Positions 22,360-32,909 of a stretch of DNA of 64,000 bases are shown piece after piece. Within the stretch, counting starts at the first letter, position 1. Each line of letters begins with the position of its first letter. A model generated the notes under the pieces. The model saw only the letters and a list, made by a program, of their open reading frames with translations, searched no databases and was not told the origin of the DNA. Source of the DNA: Meghimatium bilineatum (lineage: Eukaryota; Mollusca; Gastropoda; Stylommatophora; Philomycidae). The DNA is taken from NCBI GenBank assembly GCA_034231615.1, contig CM067298.1, positions 51,980,383-52,044,382 on the forward strand, read 5' to 3'. The translations under genes were made by a program, and so were the position numbers.

Positions 22360-22507
22360 ACGGTGTTAGTTGATTAATCCAATGATCGACGGAATGACCC
22401 AGACTTTATTACAGAAACACCCTCCATCAACGGACGTCACTACCGGAATTCTATGCATATACGCATTCAATTTAATAAAGAAAAACATAAAGTAAGTATA
22501 TCAGAAA

Positions 22508-22590
22508 TCTGGGTGCCGCTGTGGTTAGTGCACTAGCTTTATAACCGGGTGATCACGGTTTGATTTTCAGTTTAAAGTGTGAAAAATACG
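22508..22590 (+). repeat. tRNA-like segment (SINE head or tRNA relic)
   Basis: GCCGCTGTGGTTAGTGCACT resembles an A-box region and GATCACGGTTTGATTTTC a weak B-box. The cloverleaf does not close well. No second copy of the downstream sequence was seen. Confidence 0.35.
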
Positions 22591-23500
22591 GTGGAAAAAA
22601 ACGAGACCACCAACAGTCGATCGATCCCGTCTAAGCAAAGTTGGCACAAAATCTTTAGGGAAAGTAAATGCGGTGGTCTTTGTGCTGATCACATGATTCT
22701 GAGTACACTATTAACCTAGGAAAACACGGACATATTCATAGTAATCCTTCACGTCATCAAAAACCAATGCATAACTTTGTACACAAAACAGAGTCGTAGA
22801 TGCCTCATCGGCATGGATGGGGGGGGGGGGGGGGGCACGTTATCCTAAACACGTTACTTCCTCATTTTAATAATAATTTTAGGAAAAATTTAATATCCTT
22901 TTAGGCTTACTTCCTGGTACTAAATTTCATATTCTGATTTCCTAGAATAGGCCGGGGGGGAGCTTCTGAATTCCTATAAGGGAGTTTCAACCTTAATATC
23001 TATGGGGTTTGTCACAAATTATTCTGCAATAAAGTACACACCAGACAACATTATCGTATGGCAAGAAAGACAGTCAAGAGAAATAAACCAGAAATTGCTA
23101 ATTAAAAACATGGATAGTAAAGACACGTAGTACAAGTTAAATAAACACAAGTGCATGTTTAATACTAGTCCTGGGTTGCAACACTCGTCTGTCCACCCAA
23201 TGTCCAACATTTGTTAGAAATAATCTATAATATAATAGTCGTGTTCTGTCAGACTCTCCGGGACGCTCTATAAATAACGTATTTACGTCACGGGATTCAG
23301 TGCAACACCTAATCAAAACGATTTGTGTCGTGACGTTATTTAAAGCATACGACATTTGTGTATACAAATTATGTTATTGGTGCGATAACAGGTAAAAATT
23401 CTGTATCGGCTTGTTGGTAAAGTTATCTAATATATATTATATTTAAATATAAATTTAATTTGCCTTAAAGTTGGATGAAGGTGATACAGTAGCAAGAAAT
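22591..23500. other. Unassigned sequence with G17 tract
   Basis: Contains a G17 run at 22819-22835 and a G7 at about 22953. Short minus frames at 23019-23367 have no recognisable product. Confidence 0.45.
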
Positions 23501-23509
23501 CGTTAAAAA

Positions 23510-24720
23510 ACAAAAGAGCGAAAAGCTAGTTGTCAAAGTGAAGAGTCACTCGCTCAGATTCGTGCCACAAATGCTGTAGAGCATAGAATTGAAAAAGAGA
23601 TGTAAAGAATTCATCAAGAAACCCTTTAACAAAGACAAACACGACTTGCTAAGGATACTGATTTGCAGCTGCGTCGAGCTATGCTAGAATCACCATCGGA
23701 AAGAGAAAATCGACAAATTATTTATGGAGAATACCAACGTCATCACAGACAGCATGAAACTGTTGAACAGGCGCAGAGACGTCAAGCTGCAGATGTCGAG
23801 GCGCACTAATTGTCACAAATGCATCGAAGTCAAGCAATTTTAAATGAAGCAGCAACTTTTGTTGAGGATTATGTTGCTGCATATAACTGTGGAATTTTTT
23901 TTTTTTACAATATGTCAATTTTCTGGTGCTAAAATGTTTTTGAACATGGCAAGTTTACAAATTGTTGCCGAAACGGAAAGATGCTCCCAAAGTCACAAGA
24001 TATCCGTGGTAATAAGCTGGAGTATCCCGAGTTCCTGAGCTTGATGCTCTCTGATAATACACACCATAAATACACATATTTATGTGAGAATATTCGCTCT
24101 TATAAAAGCTCTCTTTCGTTTGCGTCAATGGGAGCAAAGTTTACGGATTGTCACGGTCGAGGTCTTATGTTTTAAACATTTATGAACAAACTTATCATCG
24201 AACTTCTCATATACATTCGCCATACAACAAAGTTCCACAGTTCGCTCAGTTGTATTTTTTGGACAGTACTCAAGCAACAGGCTTTTGACAAGCACATGTA
24301 GCAAATGCTACTTGCGAAAAAGAAATTCTTGATAAAATTGATCGATTCTTTTTGTCAATACAATAGACTAGCACAGTCGTATCAGCTAATGCTTGATATC
24401 GAAAGGGATTCAGAATGATGCTCAAACTGGAAGAGGAATTTCAATAATAAACATGGTTTTCATGCTCGATTGTCAATATGATCAATGTCACTACAATGAA
24501 CCAACATCTAAAGTGATTTCAATGGGTTTCGTCAACGAAGAAGGATAATCACCTTTTAACCGCAACATTTGCATTTACCAAATGAATCCAGAGAACCCAA
24601 TAAAGCAGTTCACTTGAATATGGATCTAATGTCATACTCGCTTTTGTTTCCATACGGTGAGCTGGGCTGGAAAGCACATTGGCAATTTGAGGCATATCAG
24701 GGTAAGCAACCCAATAAATT
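23510..24720 (+). pseudogene. Helitron N-terminal region relic, copy 2
   Basis: Plus-strand segments in shifting frames: an Arg/Gln-rich stretch (LRRAMLESPSERENRQ, RHHRQHETVEQAQRRQA, 23660-23800), then YPEFLSLMLSDN (about 24020-24055), CENIRSYKSSLSFASMGAKF (24086-24140), FLNIYEQTYHRTSHIHS (24165-24225), PQFAQLYFLDSTQAT (24230-24285), CEKEILDKIDRFF, and MDLMSYSLLFPYGELGW (24620-24680). The order IRxYNSxLAFASxGA, QxYHxxxxLxP, YAQLYFxD and YxLLFPYGxxGW is that of the Helitron-like N-terminal domain. The HUH Rep and PIF1-like helicase regions are absent. Ten or more stops or shifts. Confidence 0.75.
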
Positions 24721-24918
24721 TCGTCCCGACTGAATTCGAACAAATCTAATTGATCATGAAAATCACTGCTAAAGACAAATACTTGTCACTATATGCAGGT
24801 TAACTGAAGCAACCACAGATCAGACATCAGACATGAACTACAAGAAGTGTTTGTTTTCTCTTTATTACTCAGTTGTAAGCGCCATTAATGTATTTATTAG
24901 GATCGTCAAGTGAATATT

Positions 24919-25182
24919 GGTACAGTACAAGAAGACGCCACCACATAGTCGAGTTATTTCCCTTGTCTATGTTAGTACATTTCATGCTCATCATTTAATA
25001 ATTTAAATATTAATTTATTTTAGTTTTTGGATTAGGGTTAGGATAGTAGTGTTTTACATAACTAACCCCAAACCCAAACTTAAATAAATAAATATTCCAA
25101 TTATTAAATGATGAGCATGAAATTTACAAACATAGACAAGGGAAATAATTAAACATGTGGTGGCGTCTACTTAAACTGTACC
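24919..25182. mobile_element. Foldback/MITE with ~100-bp inverted repeats
   Basis: Left arm 24919-25020 starts GGTACAGTACAAGAAGACGC; the right arm 25084-25182, read in reverse, starts GGTACAGTTTAAGTAGACGC. Both continue through CACCACAT, TTATTTCCCTTGTCTATGT and TTTCATGCTCATCATTTAAT. The arms are about 85% identical by eye around a ~64-base spacer that carries TTAGGGTTAGG. Flanks are AATATT-like on both sides, so a target duplication cannot be fixed. A diverged one-armed relative is at 36950-37075. Confidence 0.88.
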
Positions 25183-25344
25183 GAAATATTTATATGGAAT
25201 TGTGTTTGTCTCTGAATTAATTAAGTTCACATTTCTTCCTTGTCTTATGATGTCGGATTACTATTTGTATATCTAATTCTACATCTGTAACTAATTAAAT
25301 CCCCTCTATTAATCCATGTCGTGTTTGTTATTATGTCTAGGATT

Positions 25345-25425
25345 AGGGTATCTCCTCGGTTTAGTGGTTAAGTCACGTGCTCTGCGCTTAAGAGGATGCG
25401 GGATCGAATCCTGCTTGAGACTTTT
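25345..25425 (+). repeat. tRNA-like segment (possible SINE head)
   Basis: CTCGGTTTAGTGGTTAAGTC is A-box-like and GGGATCGAATCCTG is a good B-box, followed by a T run that could terminate pol III. The outer bases TCTC and GAGA could pair. The anticodon loop lacks the expected U33, so a functional tRNA is unlikely. Confidence 0.5.
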
Positions 25426-25696
25426 TAAATACAAAGTTGATTTTCGTCGGAGATCCCTGAGGGTGATCGCTTGAAGCTACGGGATTACGAACTATCAGAT
25501 GTATTCTCGAAAGGTTGTGCGTTGCTTCATTGAGATGGACGAAGTATATATAGGTTAGCCCGTGTACAATTAAAGTAATCTCTATGACTTTCAACATATA
25601 CTTTAGCCTGTAGACACTTTCTGTCTTGTATACTACCAATAATTTCCAATACTGATATATTTCATATGCCGATTCTTCCATTAAAAAAATGCAAAC

Positions 25697-25963
25697 ATTC
25701 AAGTAAATTGAAGTAGGAAGCAAGATGATAAATTAAAAATTCTTAAGACTAACGGGAACTGAACCAGGTCCGTTCTAACGGCACTAAATCGTCTTGCAAC
25801 TCGAGTAAATTGGGTTTTTTCGTACTTGATTAACCGCCAAAAAATAAAAAAAATATGATTTTTTCAAGACGTTTAAACTGTGTACTGAAGTCACTGAGAA
25901 CGAACCATTCGAGACAAGGACTATTACAACAATAACGAACATTCCGTACAAGTATTGAAGCAT
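25697..25963. repeat. Dispersed repeat T copy 1
   Basis: Shares AATTAAAAATTCTTAAGACT, CCGTTCTAACGGCA, CTCGAGTAAA and ACTGTGTACTGAAGTCACTG with 26076-26320 and 39470-39680. On the minus strand ACTCGAGTTGCAAGACGATT plus CTGGTTCAGTTCCCG looks like a tRNA-Ser/Leu-type A and B box pair, so T may be a SINE. Part of a direct local duplication with copy 2. Confidence 0.7.
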
Positions 25964-26075
25964 CCTCAGTAACAACAAATATATAACATCCGTATTCGTA
26001 CTACAAGACCCATTATGTCTTCTTGTAAACATGAGTAACATAAGACAGCGCAATTTTGCTTCAAATAATGGCTTA

Positions 26076-26320
26076 TATAAGTAAATTCAAGTAGGAAGCA
26101 AGAGGATAAATTAAAAATTCTTGAGACTAACGGAAATTGAACCAAGCCCGTTCTAATGGCATCGAATAACCTTACAACTCGAGTAAACGGGTTTTTCCGT
26201 ACTTAATTAACCGCATCTTCAAAAACAGTAAAACTGTGTACTGAAGTCACTGAGAACGGACTAATCGAGACAAGAACTATTACAGCAGCAGATAAAATCC
26301 CCTACAAGTATTGAAGTGTT
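26076..26320. repeat. Dispersed repeat T copy 2
   Basis: Direct repeat of copy 1, offset by about 380 bases, including the flanking CAAGTAGGAAGCAAGA and TACAAGTATTGAAG ends, so duplication included sequence beyond the T core. It abuts the truncated RT relic that starts at 26335. Confidence 0.7.
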
Positions 26321-26334
26321 GAAAAACCGCTTAC

Positions 26335-26805
26335 TCGAGTAAAATCAAATTGTTCTTCATCACTTAAATGTCTATCTTGTATTTAATTCTTTCATGTATT
26401 ATCTTGAGTAGTTTTGGTTATGTGGCTCATCAAACGTATCGTTCTATATTCTGTACAATCCACAGCACTGTGCTTCTTAGGTAGTGGTATGAGTACAGAT
26501 GATGTTTGGTATTTAGACATGTGGCCTGTTTCAAATATACCATTGCAAAGTTCTATGATAGTTTTCACACCAAGTTCATCTAGAGTTTGTATTTTGTCTA
26601 CTGTTTTGTTGTCAACCCGTGTAGCCTTTCCATGTGTTATTGATTTTAAAGCATTTTCCACTTTTGATTTCAGTATTGCTGGTTCATCGCTGTTTTTTAT
26701 TGTACTTTTTGTTTGTTCCGTTGGTCATTTAATACGTCTGTCACATAATCTTCTCATCTTGTCAGTACTTCTGTCCTATCAAATATAATTTTTCCACTCT
26801 TATCA
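26335..26805 (-). pseudogene. LINE family A/G: RT amino-terminal part (split element)
   Basis: From 26800 downward: FDRTEVLTRWEDYVTDVLND, MENALKSITHGKATRVDN, GVKTIIELCNGIFETGHM, SSVLIPLPKKHSAVDCTEYR and a degraded HERIKYKIDxHLSDEEQFDF (26337-26400). This is the RT finger region preceding motif A. Its upstream linker continues at 27451-27830; the two were separated by the insertion at 26817-27439. Everything downstream of EEQFDF is missing, cut at repeat T copy 2. Confidence 0.85.
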
Positions 26806-27450
26806 TTAATGCATCAGAATACAATCACACAAGAGAAACATTACAATTATACAGTTTTGTGTACCAACTTCAACAGCAGAATTCATGAAATCGATACATT
26901 TTATAATCAGTTACAGGAAGCAATTGATAAAACGAACAAGTACGACATATTGATAATTATGGGCGATTTTAACGCCAACGTAGGAGAAATTACACTAGTA
27001 CACGAGCATAAGGTGAAAGGAAGTTTCGGTTTTATGAGAAAGAAACGATCAAGGGGAAACACTAATTCAATTCTGTTTAGAAAACAACTTGGTCATTGCA
27101 AACACGCTGTTCACACAACACCCTAGGAAACTATACCTGGAGGTCCCCAGATGGTATAACGAAAAATCATATCGACTATATAATGATTCAGTAAAGATAG
27201 AAATCCAGCATCTCAACATGTAACACATACCCAGGGGCAGATTGCAACTTTAACCAAGAACTATTAGTAGCTAAATTCAAACAACATAAAATTTCAATAG
27301 AATACAACATATAATTTACAAATAGATTCGAGGGTGACTGGAGGGGATGATAGAAGGCAAAAGGGGCAAAGGTCGCCCAAGACGCCGTTGAACAAAACAC
27401 ATCTTTGTCACCTTAACAAAGATCACCTGATGATGATCCTTAAAGCAGCA
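26806..27450 (+). mobile_element. Internally deleted LINE: EN fragment fused to C-terminus, inserted in another LINE
   Basis: Plus strand reads DTFYNQLQEAIDKTNKYD, IIMGDFNANVG (endonuclease catalytic DFN), SPDGITKNHIDYIM and GADCNFNQELLVAKF (end of endonuclease) up to about 27290, then within 40 bases GMIEGKRGKGRPRRR-TKHI, a LINE C-terminus, and CACCTGATGATGATCC as the (ATG) tail. The whole RT is missing. TTAATGCATCA (26806-26816) and TTAAAGCAGCA (27440-27450) look like an 11-bp target duplication with two differences. The host is the minus-strand LINE at 26335-27830. Confidence 0.75.
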
Positions 27451-27830
27451 TTGATATAATCTTTCTTATTTATGATCTGTCTTATTTCCTGGTGCATTTC
27501 TTTTGTCCTATGTTGTATTGACATCTCTATATCTCTGCAAATTGTTTCTAACCATTGTTCTTTCGCTGTTCTGCACATGTTACATATATCTTTATCTATA
27601 AGTGAAAATTTTGCGGTATTTTAAGGTTTTTCTTTCTGACATTTTCTTTAGTATTTCATCTGTCATCCATGTCTGGTTGTTCTTTACTTTTCTTATTGTT
27701 AAATAATATTTGTTGTGTGAATGATTTTCTTAGACTATCCATTTGATTGTCTATTTTCTCTTTAGATTCTCCCTTCTGTATCGTTCCGTGCATTCTATCA
27801 TTAGGTGTTTATATTTATATTTTTTTGCTG
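27451..27830 (-). pseudogene. LINE family A/G: EN-RT linker (second half of split element)
   Basis: Minus strand frames give WMTDEILKKMSERKTLKY, YMQHVQNSERTMVRN or CRTAKEQWLETICRDIE, and TKEMHQEIRQIINKK. This K/E-rich linker normally sits between endonuclease and RT. It is collinear with the RT fragment at 26335-26805 once the intervening insertion is removed. Confidence 0.75.
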
Positions 27831-27925
27831 CATATCTGGTTGTTTCATAGCTGATGTGTTCAGCTGTGAATCTTGGAACATAAAATAGCTTGAGCGAATA
27901 ATTTTAGGATACAATGCGATTTTAT

Positions 27926-28092
27926 TGTAAGCTGTCGCCGAAGACGGATATGTCGTGCCATTTGCGCAAATAAACCAGTGACAACGAATTTCCATTCTGT
28001 GGACTACATCCTGCTGTAAATCGAGTCGTGCCATCGTCTTGCTACAAGAGAGATTCAGTGGGAGTTTGTGAATGAAAGCTGGAGATGAGTAA
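27926..28092. repeat. Dispersed repeat U copy 2
   Basis: Matches 16145-16300 in order (GCCGAAGACGGATATGTCG, GCGCAAATAAACC, TTCCATTCTGTGGACTAC, GGGAGTTTGTGAATGAA). Confidence 0.7.
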
Positions 28093-28179
28093 GAAGACTC
28101 TATAGAGTTGACTGCTAGTAAACGAGGATATATATTGGTAGTATATCCTATTCAGGACGTGGCTATCAACCCAGCATTT

Positions 28180-28335
28180 GTTTATTTGTCGTGATTTTCT
28201 AACCATTATAAATACTTCAGTAGTTTGCCAGAGCTTTCTGAAATGTCCAGATGTACAAATGCTTGTGGCGGGGATCGAAATCGGTACCTTGGCCGTCACA
28301 GGCCCTCCCTGTACCACTCCGCCACAGAGCCGGAC
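28180..28335 (-). mobile_element. SINE2 copy (tRNA-derived), minus strand
   Basis: Read on the minus strand: GGCTCTGTGGCGGAGTGGTA, GGCCAAGGTACCGATTTCGA, CCCCGCC, then CATCTGGACATTTCAGAAAG. The head matches 17878-17950 and the body matches 16066-16110. The (TA)n array begins at its 5' edge. Confidence 0.7.
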
Positions 28336-28443
<108 letters not shown>

Positions 28444-28454
28444 ACGGAAAATAA

Positions 28455-28490
28455 CACACACACACACACACACAACGTGTGTGTGTGTAG
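28455..28490. repeat. (CA)n then (GT)n, self-complementary
   Basis: CACACACACACACACA, then ACGT, then GTGTGTGTGTGT: an inverted pair able to form a hairpin. Confidence 0.95.
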
Positions 28491-28499
28491 TGTAACTGT

Positions 28500-28745
28500 A
28501 GTCACCAGCCCTGAGATAGGGGGATAGAGCTTGTACATCTTGTCAGCCACAACTGTTTCAGATTTTCAGATGACCATACTTTCTTTTTTGTGGTGTGGCA
28601 CAGTTGGTACTTCTGTAAGATATATTCTGTGTTTTCTGGAGATTGCGCACAGGTACACATACTACATATATCGGTGTCACCAAATACAAGCTTCCCGTAC
28701 ATGTGTTGTTTCAGTCTGTTGTGGCCTGTTCGAAATATTAAAAAA
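28500..28745 (-). pseudogene. Jockey-like LINE C-terminus relic (Cys/His motif)
   Basis: Minus strand reads RTGHNRLKQHMYGKLVFGDT, DICSMCTCAQSPENTEYILQ and KYQLC. The CxxC...H(I)xxxC spacing after TGH-xRL is the usual end of Jockey/I-group ORF2 proteins. This family is seen only once in the window. Confidence 0.75.
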
Positions 28746-28829
28746 AATATTTTTCCTTTCTTCCAAGCCTATAGATAGCATCGTCATTTTGGCTGCATGG
28801 GTGAGCTATTTTTTTTCTTTTCGCTTTAT

Positions 28830-29560
28830 ACCCCTATATGCCTTGCGGCTTCAGGGGTAGAAGTGTTCTTAGGAGATGGCCTTTTTATGTCTCATATATA
28901 TTTGTTTTAGTTGATTCTTTTATTTCTGTAATCCATCTTTTGCATGGTATGCCCTGGCTTTGTATCCATCGTGTCTGCATAGTAATACGTTTTTGAGGGG
29001 CACTATCTGATGGTAGTCTTGAAGCGTGTGGAAACCACTTAACTGTCTTCTACTGTAATCCAGGAGTGGCATTGTGTTTTTTAGTTGTCTGATGTTTTCA
29101 TTTCTGATTATGTCTCTTACTGTTGCTCCAAGAATTCTACGTAGACATGTCATTTCTTTTGTAACAAGTTCTATTTTGTATTTTGTTGTTAGTGTCCGCG
29201 TTTGACATTGATATCACAATTATAGTATGATGATCGTTTTATATAGTGCAGTTTTAGTATTTATGTTCACTTGTTTATTTATTTTTGAAAATAGGAAACA
29301 TATGTTCTAAGATCTGGTATGCTATATTGCATCTGTGTTGTATTTATGTTGTGTTTTCCCCATTTGATGATATAATGCTTCCAAAGTAAGTACATTCTTT
29401 CACCTGTGTAAGTTGTTGATCATCAATGAAAATAGTAATGTTTCTTTCTGTTTTTGCAATTGGCATTACCTCTGTTGAAGTATATGTTAGTACTAATGTC
29501 AATGTTGAATGGTGTATAAATTACGTATAGTTTTCATACTTTCTAACAATAAACAAATGG
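28830..29560 (-). pseudogene. LINE family C 3' relic
   Basis: Minus strand: ALYKTIIIL and YQCQTRTLT (29180-29260), MTCLRRILGATVRDIIRNEN (29095-29153), KWFPHASRLPSDSAPQKR, then KRWITEIKEST in other frames. The same sequence order, including the SRLP variant of the usual HxxRM motif and KRWITEIKEAT, is in the plus-strand copy at 55290-56462. Confidence 0.75.
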
Positions 29561-31269
29561 TATACCCAAAAAATTAAATAAACCTTCTTCTATGGTCCAT
29601 TGTCGTGTGGCATTGGTTATCACATATTTCCCTACAGCCTTATATTTCGTGTATAGTAGGGACGTTTTCATATGCTACAATGCTAGAATGTCAAGTATCG
29701 CTTCTCTTCGTCTTCCCCTATCCTTCTTGCTAATCAAAGTGCCTGTTGTCACAATGTATCCCATATTTCCTCTTCTCATGATGTGTCAAAAAAACGTGGA
29801 CTGTCTCTTTCTGATGTGGGTAAGCAGCTATATTTTTGAATTAACTTCTTTCAAGATGTCATCATTTCGTTTTTATATGTCCATGATGTTCTTAATATTC
29901 TTCTATAAAACCACATCTCTGCTGTCTCAATATAATCTTTCTCTATTCTGAGTGTTCAGGTTTCATTTCCATTCATCATGATTAGTTCTATATAACTTCT
30001 AAGAACTCTCTCATCTCAATTGACAAAGAAATATTACATAGGATGGTCTTCATCTTGTGAAATGTCGCTTTTGTCTGGGCAATTCTACATTTGGCTTCTT
30101 TAACTCTTTCATTCGATGTTATTAATGTACCTAAATATTTGAATATATGGGCTGTCTTCAGACTGATCCCATGTACTGTGATGTTGCATTAAGCAATACT
30201 ATTTCAGGTTTCAGCTATTCAGTCTAAGCTCTTCGATTTGACTTTCTTTTACAATGATATTCATCATTACTTGTAACCGTGTTTCATTTCCGGCAATCAA
30301 TACTGTATCATCAGCTTATCGTATGTTGTTTATAGTATGCCCTGTTACTGATATTTCTGGCATATACTATATGAATCTCATTATTATTTCACAGTATACA
30401 TTGATCAGATACAATGACAAGACAACCTTGTCTAAATCCCTGTTTGATGTGTTGAAATGTTCCCGTTTGTTTATCGATTCTTATAGTTGTTTTCTGTTGC
30501 CAACATATATTCCTTATTATTCTCAGATCTTTATTATCAATGCTTAAATTCTGCAATATTCTAATTATTTTTCTAAGTTTCACCTTATCGTATACCTCAG
30601 TAGGCCTATAGTCAATAAAGCAAAAATATAGATCTCTGTTTACTTCCGTCATTCTGTCTATTAATGATCTCAAGATGTATATGTGCCTCTGTCTTCTACA
30701 AATCCTTATCATTGCTAATCTACAATTTCTGGATTGTTTTTACTTCATATTCCTATCATTGGAATTCGCATTATAATATTTGTCACATAGCTCATTAAAC
30801 TAATTGTCCGATGCTCTTCACAATATATGACAGTACATTGCTTTGATAGATCTATACAGATAGATTTCAAGAGATCTTCAGGTATATATCCACTGTTATA
30901 GTTGTCATTCAGCAATTGTGTAGCACATTCACTAACCGCTTTAATTTATTCAAGGTGATATTATCTGATCCTTGGAATTTATTTTTCTTCATATTTTATT
31001 GCGACCTCTACTTCTGCTTTTAGTATTAATGGTCCCTCACATTGGTCCTGCATGTTTGTTTCTGATCCGCTGCTATGATGATACAATTCTTCTACATACT
31101 CTGACTATCTATTTATTATTTTCTTTGTTTCTTATTATTTCACCATCTTTTGTTTTCAAACAACTATCTGGTAACTGTTTTCTAATTCATGTTAGTACAC
31201 GTATTTCTGTGTGTCTATACTGTATGCCTTATTATTTCACCATTTTTTGTAGATTTCAACACAAATCCG

Positions 31270-31372
31270 TCCTAAATCCGGCAAAATTTGACCGGAGCCG
31301 GAGCCGAAGCCGGATTTGTAAAAATGGCCGGATTCCGGATATGCCGGAGCCGAAATCCGGTACACCCCTAGT
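31270..31372. mobile_element. hAT-like terminus inside the LINE relic
   Basis: GGTACACCCCTA at 31361-31372 is TAGGGGTGTACC in reverse, a common hAT-type end, preceded by GC-rich CCGGAGCCG and CCGGATTCCGG repeats unlike the T-rich surroundings. No matching left end or duplication is legible. Confidence 0.4.
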
Positions 31373-31997
31373 CTTCATATTGTTTGTCAAGTTCCAAGCA
31401 ATTATTATTCAGCCAGGCTTCTTTCGCTATCTTACATTTTTGTTTAAGTTCTTTACATATTTTAATATACATTTTCTTGTTGTTTGCTTTTTCTTCTTTT
31501 GTATATCAACTGTAAAATATTTGCTCTGTTAATCCATTTTTCTTTGCTATCCTCTTTATTTCTGGTATTATTTTTGTCTGTTGAATTTGTTCTTTTAGAA
31601 TTTACCATTGTTCATCCATGCTGCTCATATATTCTACAGCGTTGTATCTATTCTGTACAGCATTGGTGTATTGTTCATTAATGTATTTATATGGCTCAAG
31701 CATTGCCACGCCTAACTTGGTATTCTTTGGGTACTCTATAATTTCTTCCATTTTATTCTTAATTTTGCTATTACTGGGACATGGTTACTATTGAAAATAT
31801 GCTCGCGATCTTGTTTTCTTAGACAACAAGCTGTTTCAAAATCGCATGCATATTAGTATGTAATAAATTTGAGTGTGATAGTTATTTCATGAACTTTTCC
31901 AAGTCCAAAGAAGTCAAGGGTGTTGCTGAAAGAACGTGCTTCCAATGATTATGGTTCGGACCCTTACCCATTATATAAGTTTTTTTCCTCTACCATT

Positions 31998-31998
<1 letters not shown>

Positions 31999-32028
<30 letters not shown>
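31999..32028. repeat. (CT)n microsatellite
   Basis: Run of CT with one A interruption near the right end. Confidence 0.95.
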
Positions 32029-32030
<2 letters not shown>

Positions 32031-32909
32031 AAGTTCATATCCACCGGTGACAACTTAATCTCTTTCCTCTCCAAACTTGGCATTAAAATATCTTACTACC
32101 ATAGTTACTAGAGCCATATTAGGTTTTTAGTTTTAAAAAAAAATATCACTTTCTTCTTCTGTACTATCTGCAGTTGTTGGATATAGACTTGTAAGATATT
32201 AATATCTACTATTTTACTATTTAATGTAACTAGCAAAACACTATCTTATATTGTTATGTATTTTCTCACTGTGTTTTATTTTTCTTTATTCAAGGGTATA
32301 CATGCATAGTACTCGTATTTTTTCTCCCCCTGAGTAAATGCTTCTATATTCGTCCGAGTATATTTCACCTGCACCAATCTGTATTGTTTCACATAATATT
32401 AAGATGTTGATGTTCATTCTCTTCATTTCCGTCTTGATGTTTTCCAGTTTGTCAACTTGCATGAGTGTTCTCACATTCCATCTTTGAATAACGATAAGCT
32501 TATTTGTTTATGTTGTCGACAGTATCCGGATGAAGGTCTGGGTGCACCAGTAGCACCTGGTTGTCTCTACCGAACGATGCAATTCTTGAATTCCCCTTGT
32601 CGTTGTTTATAATAACAGAATTATTGTGTATGGATACATGGTATTTGCTTTGCATTAATACTCACAGTAGGTCCCAGTTTCTTTCTGCTAGGGCCGTGCC
32701 TATACTGGGCGGATGTCATAGCCATTGTGCCTATAATAACACACTCTGTCTAGCACAGATGAAGTGGTCACCAGTTCTGAAATAACTTCTCAGCCCTGCT
32801 CGTCAATTATAGGCATCGTCTATCTGCCGTCACATAACCCTTGATCGGGGGGAGAGGGAGGGAAATAAGCGGGTGCTCCATCTCTACCCTTGAAATGTTC
32901 CGTAGACTA

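Larger units (their letters stand above)
20140..22371 (-). mobile_element. LINE family E1 (RT + RNase H), 5'-truncated, 12-bp target duplication
   Basis: ACGGTGTTAGTT lies at 20140-20151 and 22360-22371, so the insertion is 20152-22359 on the minus strand. It begins inside the RT and ends with a (CTAA)n tail of about seven units directly after the stop codon. RT followed by RNase H in one frame, and no 3' UTR, fits the I superclade (I, Nimb, R1 or LOA-like); Nimb-type is my best guess from the LEDAYNRV motif. Only three coding lesions are evident in 2.2 kb, so it is the youngest large LINE here. Its tail repeat may reflect alignment with the GTTAGTT target. Confidence 0.93.
29590..32500 (-). 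pseudogene. Longest LINE relic: EN to C-terminus, family A
   Basis: From 32474 down: MRTLMQVDKLENIKTEMK, then ILILCETIQIGAGEIYSDEY (endonuclease start). RT at 30389-30712 has DLYFCFIDYRPTEVYDKVK (motif A, Asp present) and IKQGFRQGC (motif B). Motif C reads ADDTVLIAGNETRL near 30290-30325. C-terminus near 29700-29800 reads FxxHIMRRGNMGYIVTTGTL and DRGRRREAILDILAL, as in the copies at 33.4 and 39.8 kb. At about 2.9 kb it approaches full RTE length, though frames change often. A hAT-like end at 31270-31372 and a (CT)n run lie inside it. Confidence 0.8.

Noticed and set aside
25034..25050. Interstitial telomeric repeat TTAGGGTTAGG
   Set aside because: Fewer than two full units and placed in the spacer of the foldback element; no evidence for a telomere or fusion.
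25345..25425. Functional tRNA gene
   Set aside because: Good B box and T-run, but the anticodon loop lacks U33 and the acceptor stem closes only partly.
26335..27310. Twin-priming (5' inversion) of one LINE: minus RT next to plus endonuclease
   Set aside because: The minus-strand linker continues at 27451-27830 beyond the plus unit, and the plus unit has its own C-terminus and (ATG) tail plus a degenerate target duplication. A nested insertion explains all of it.
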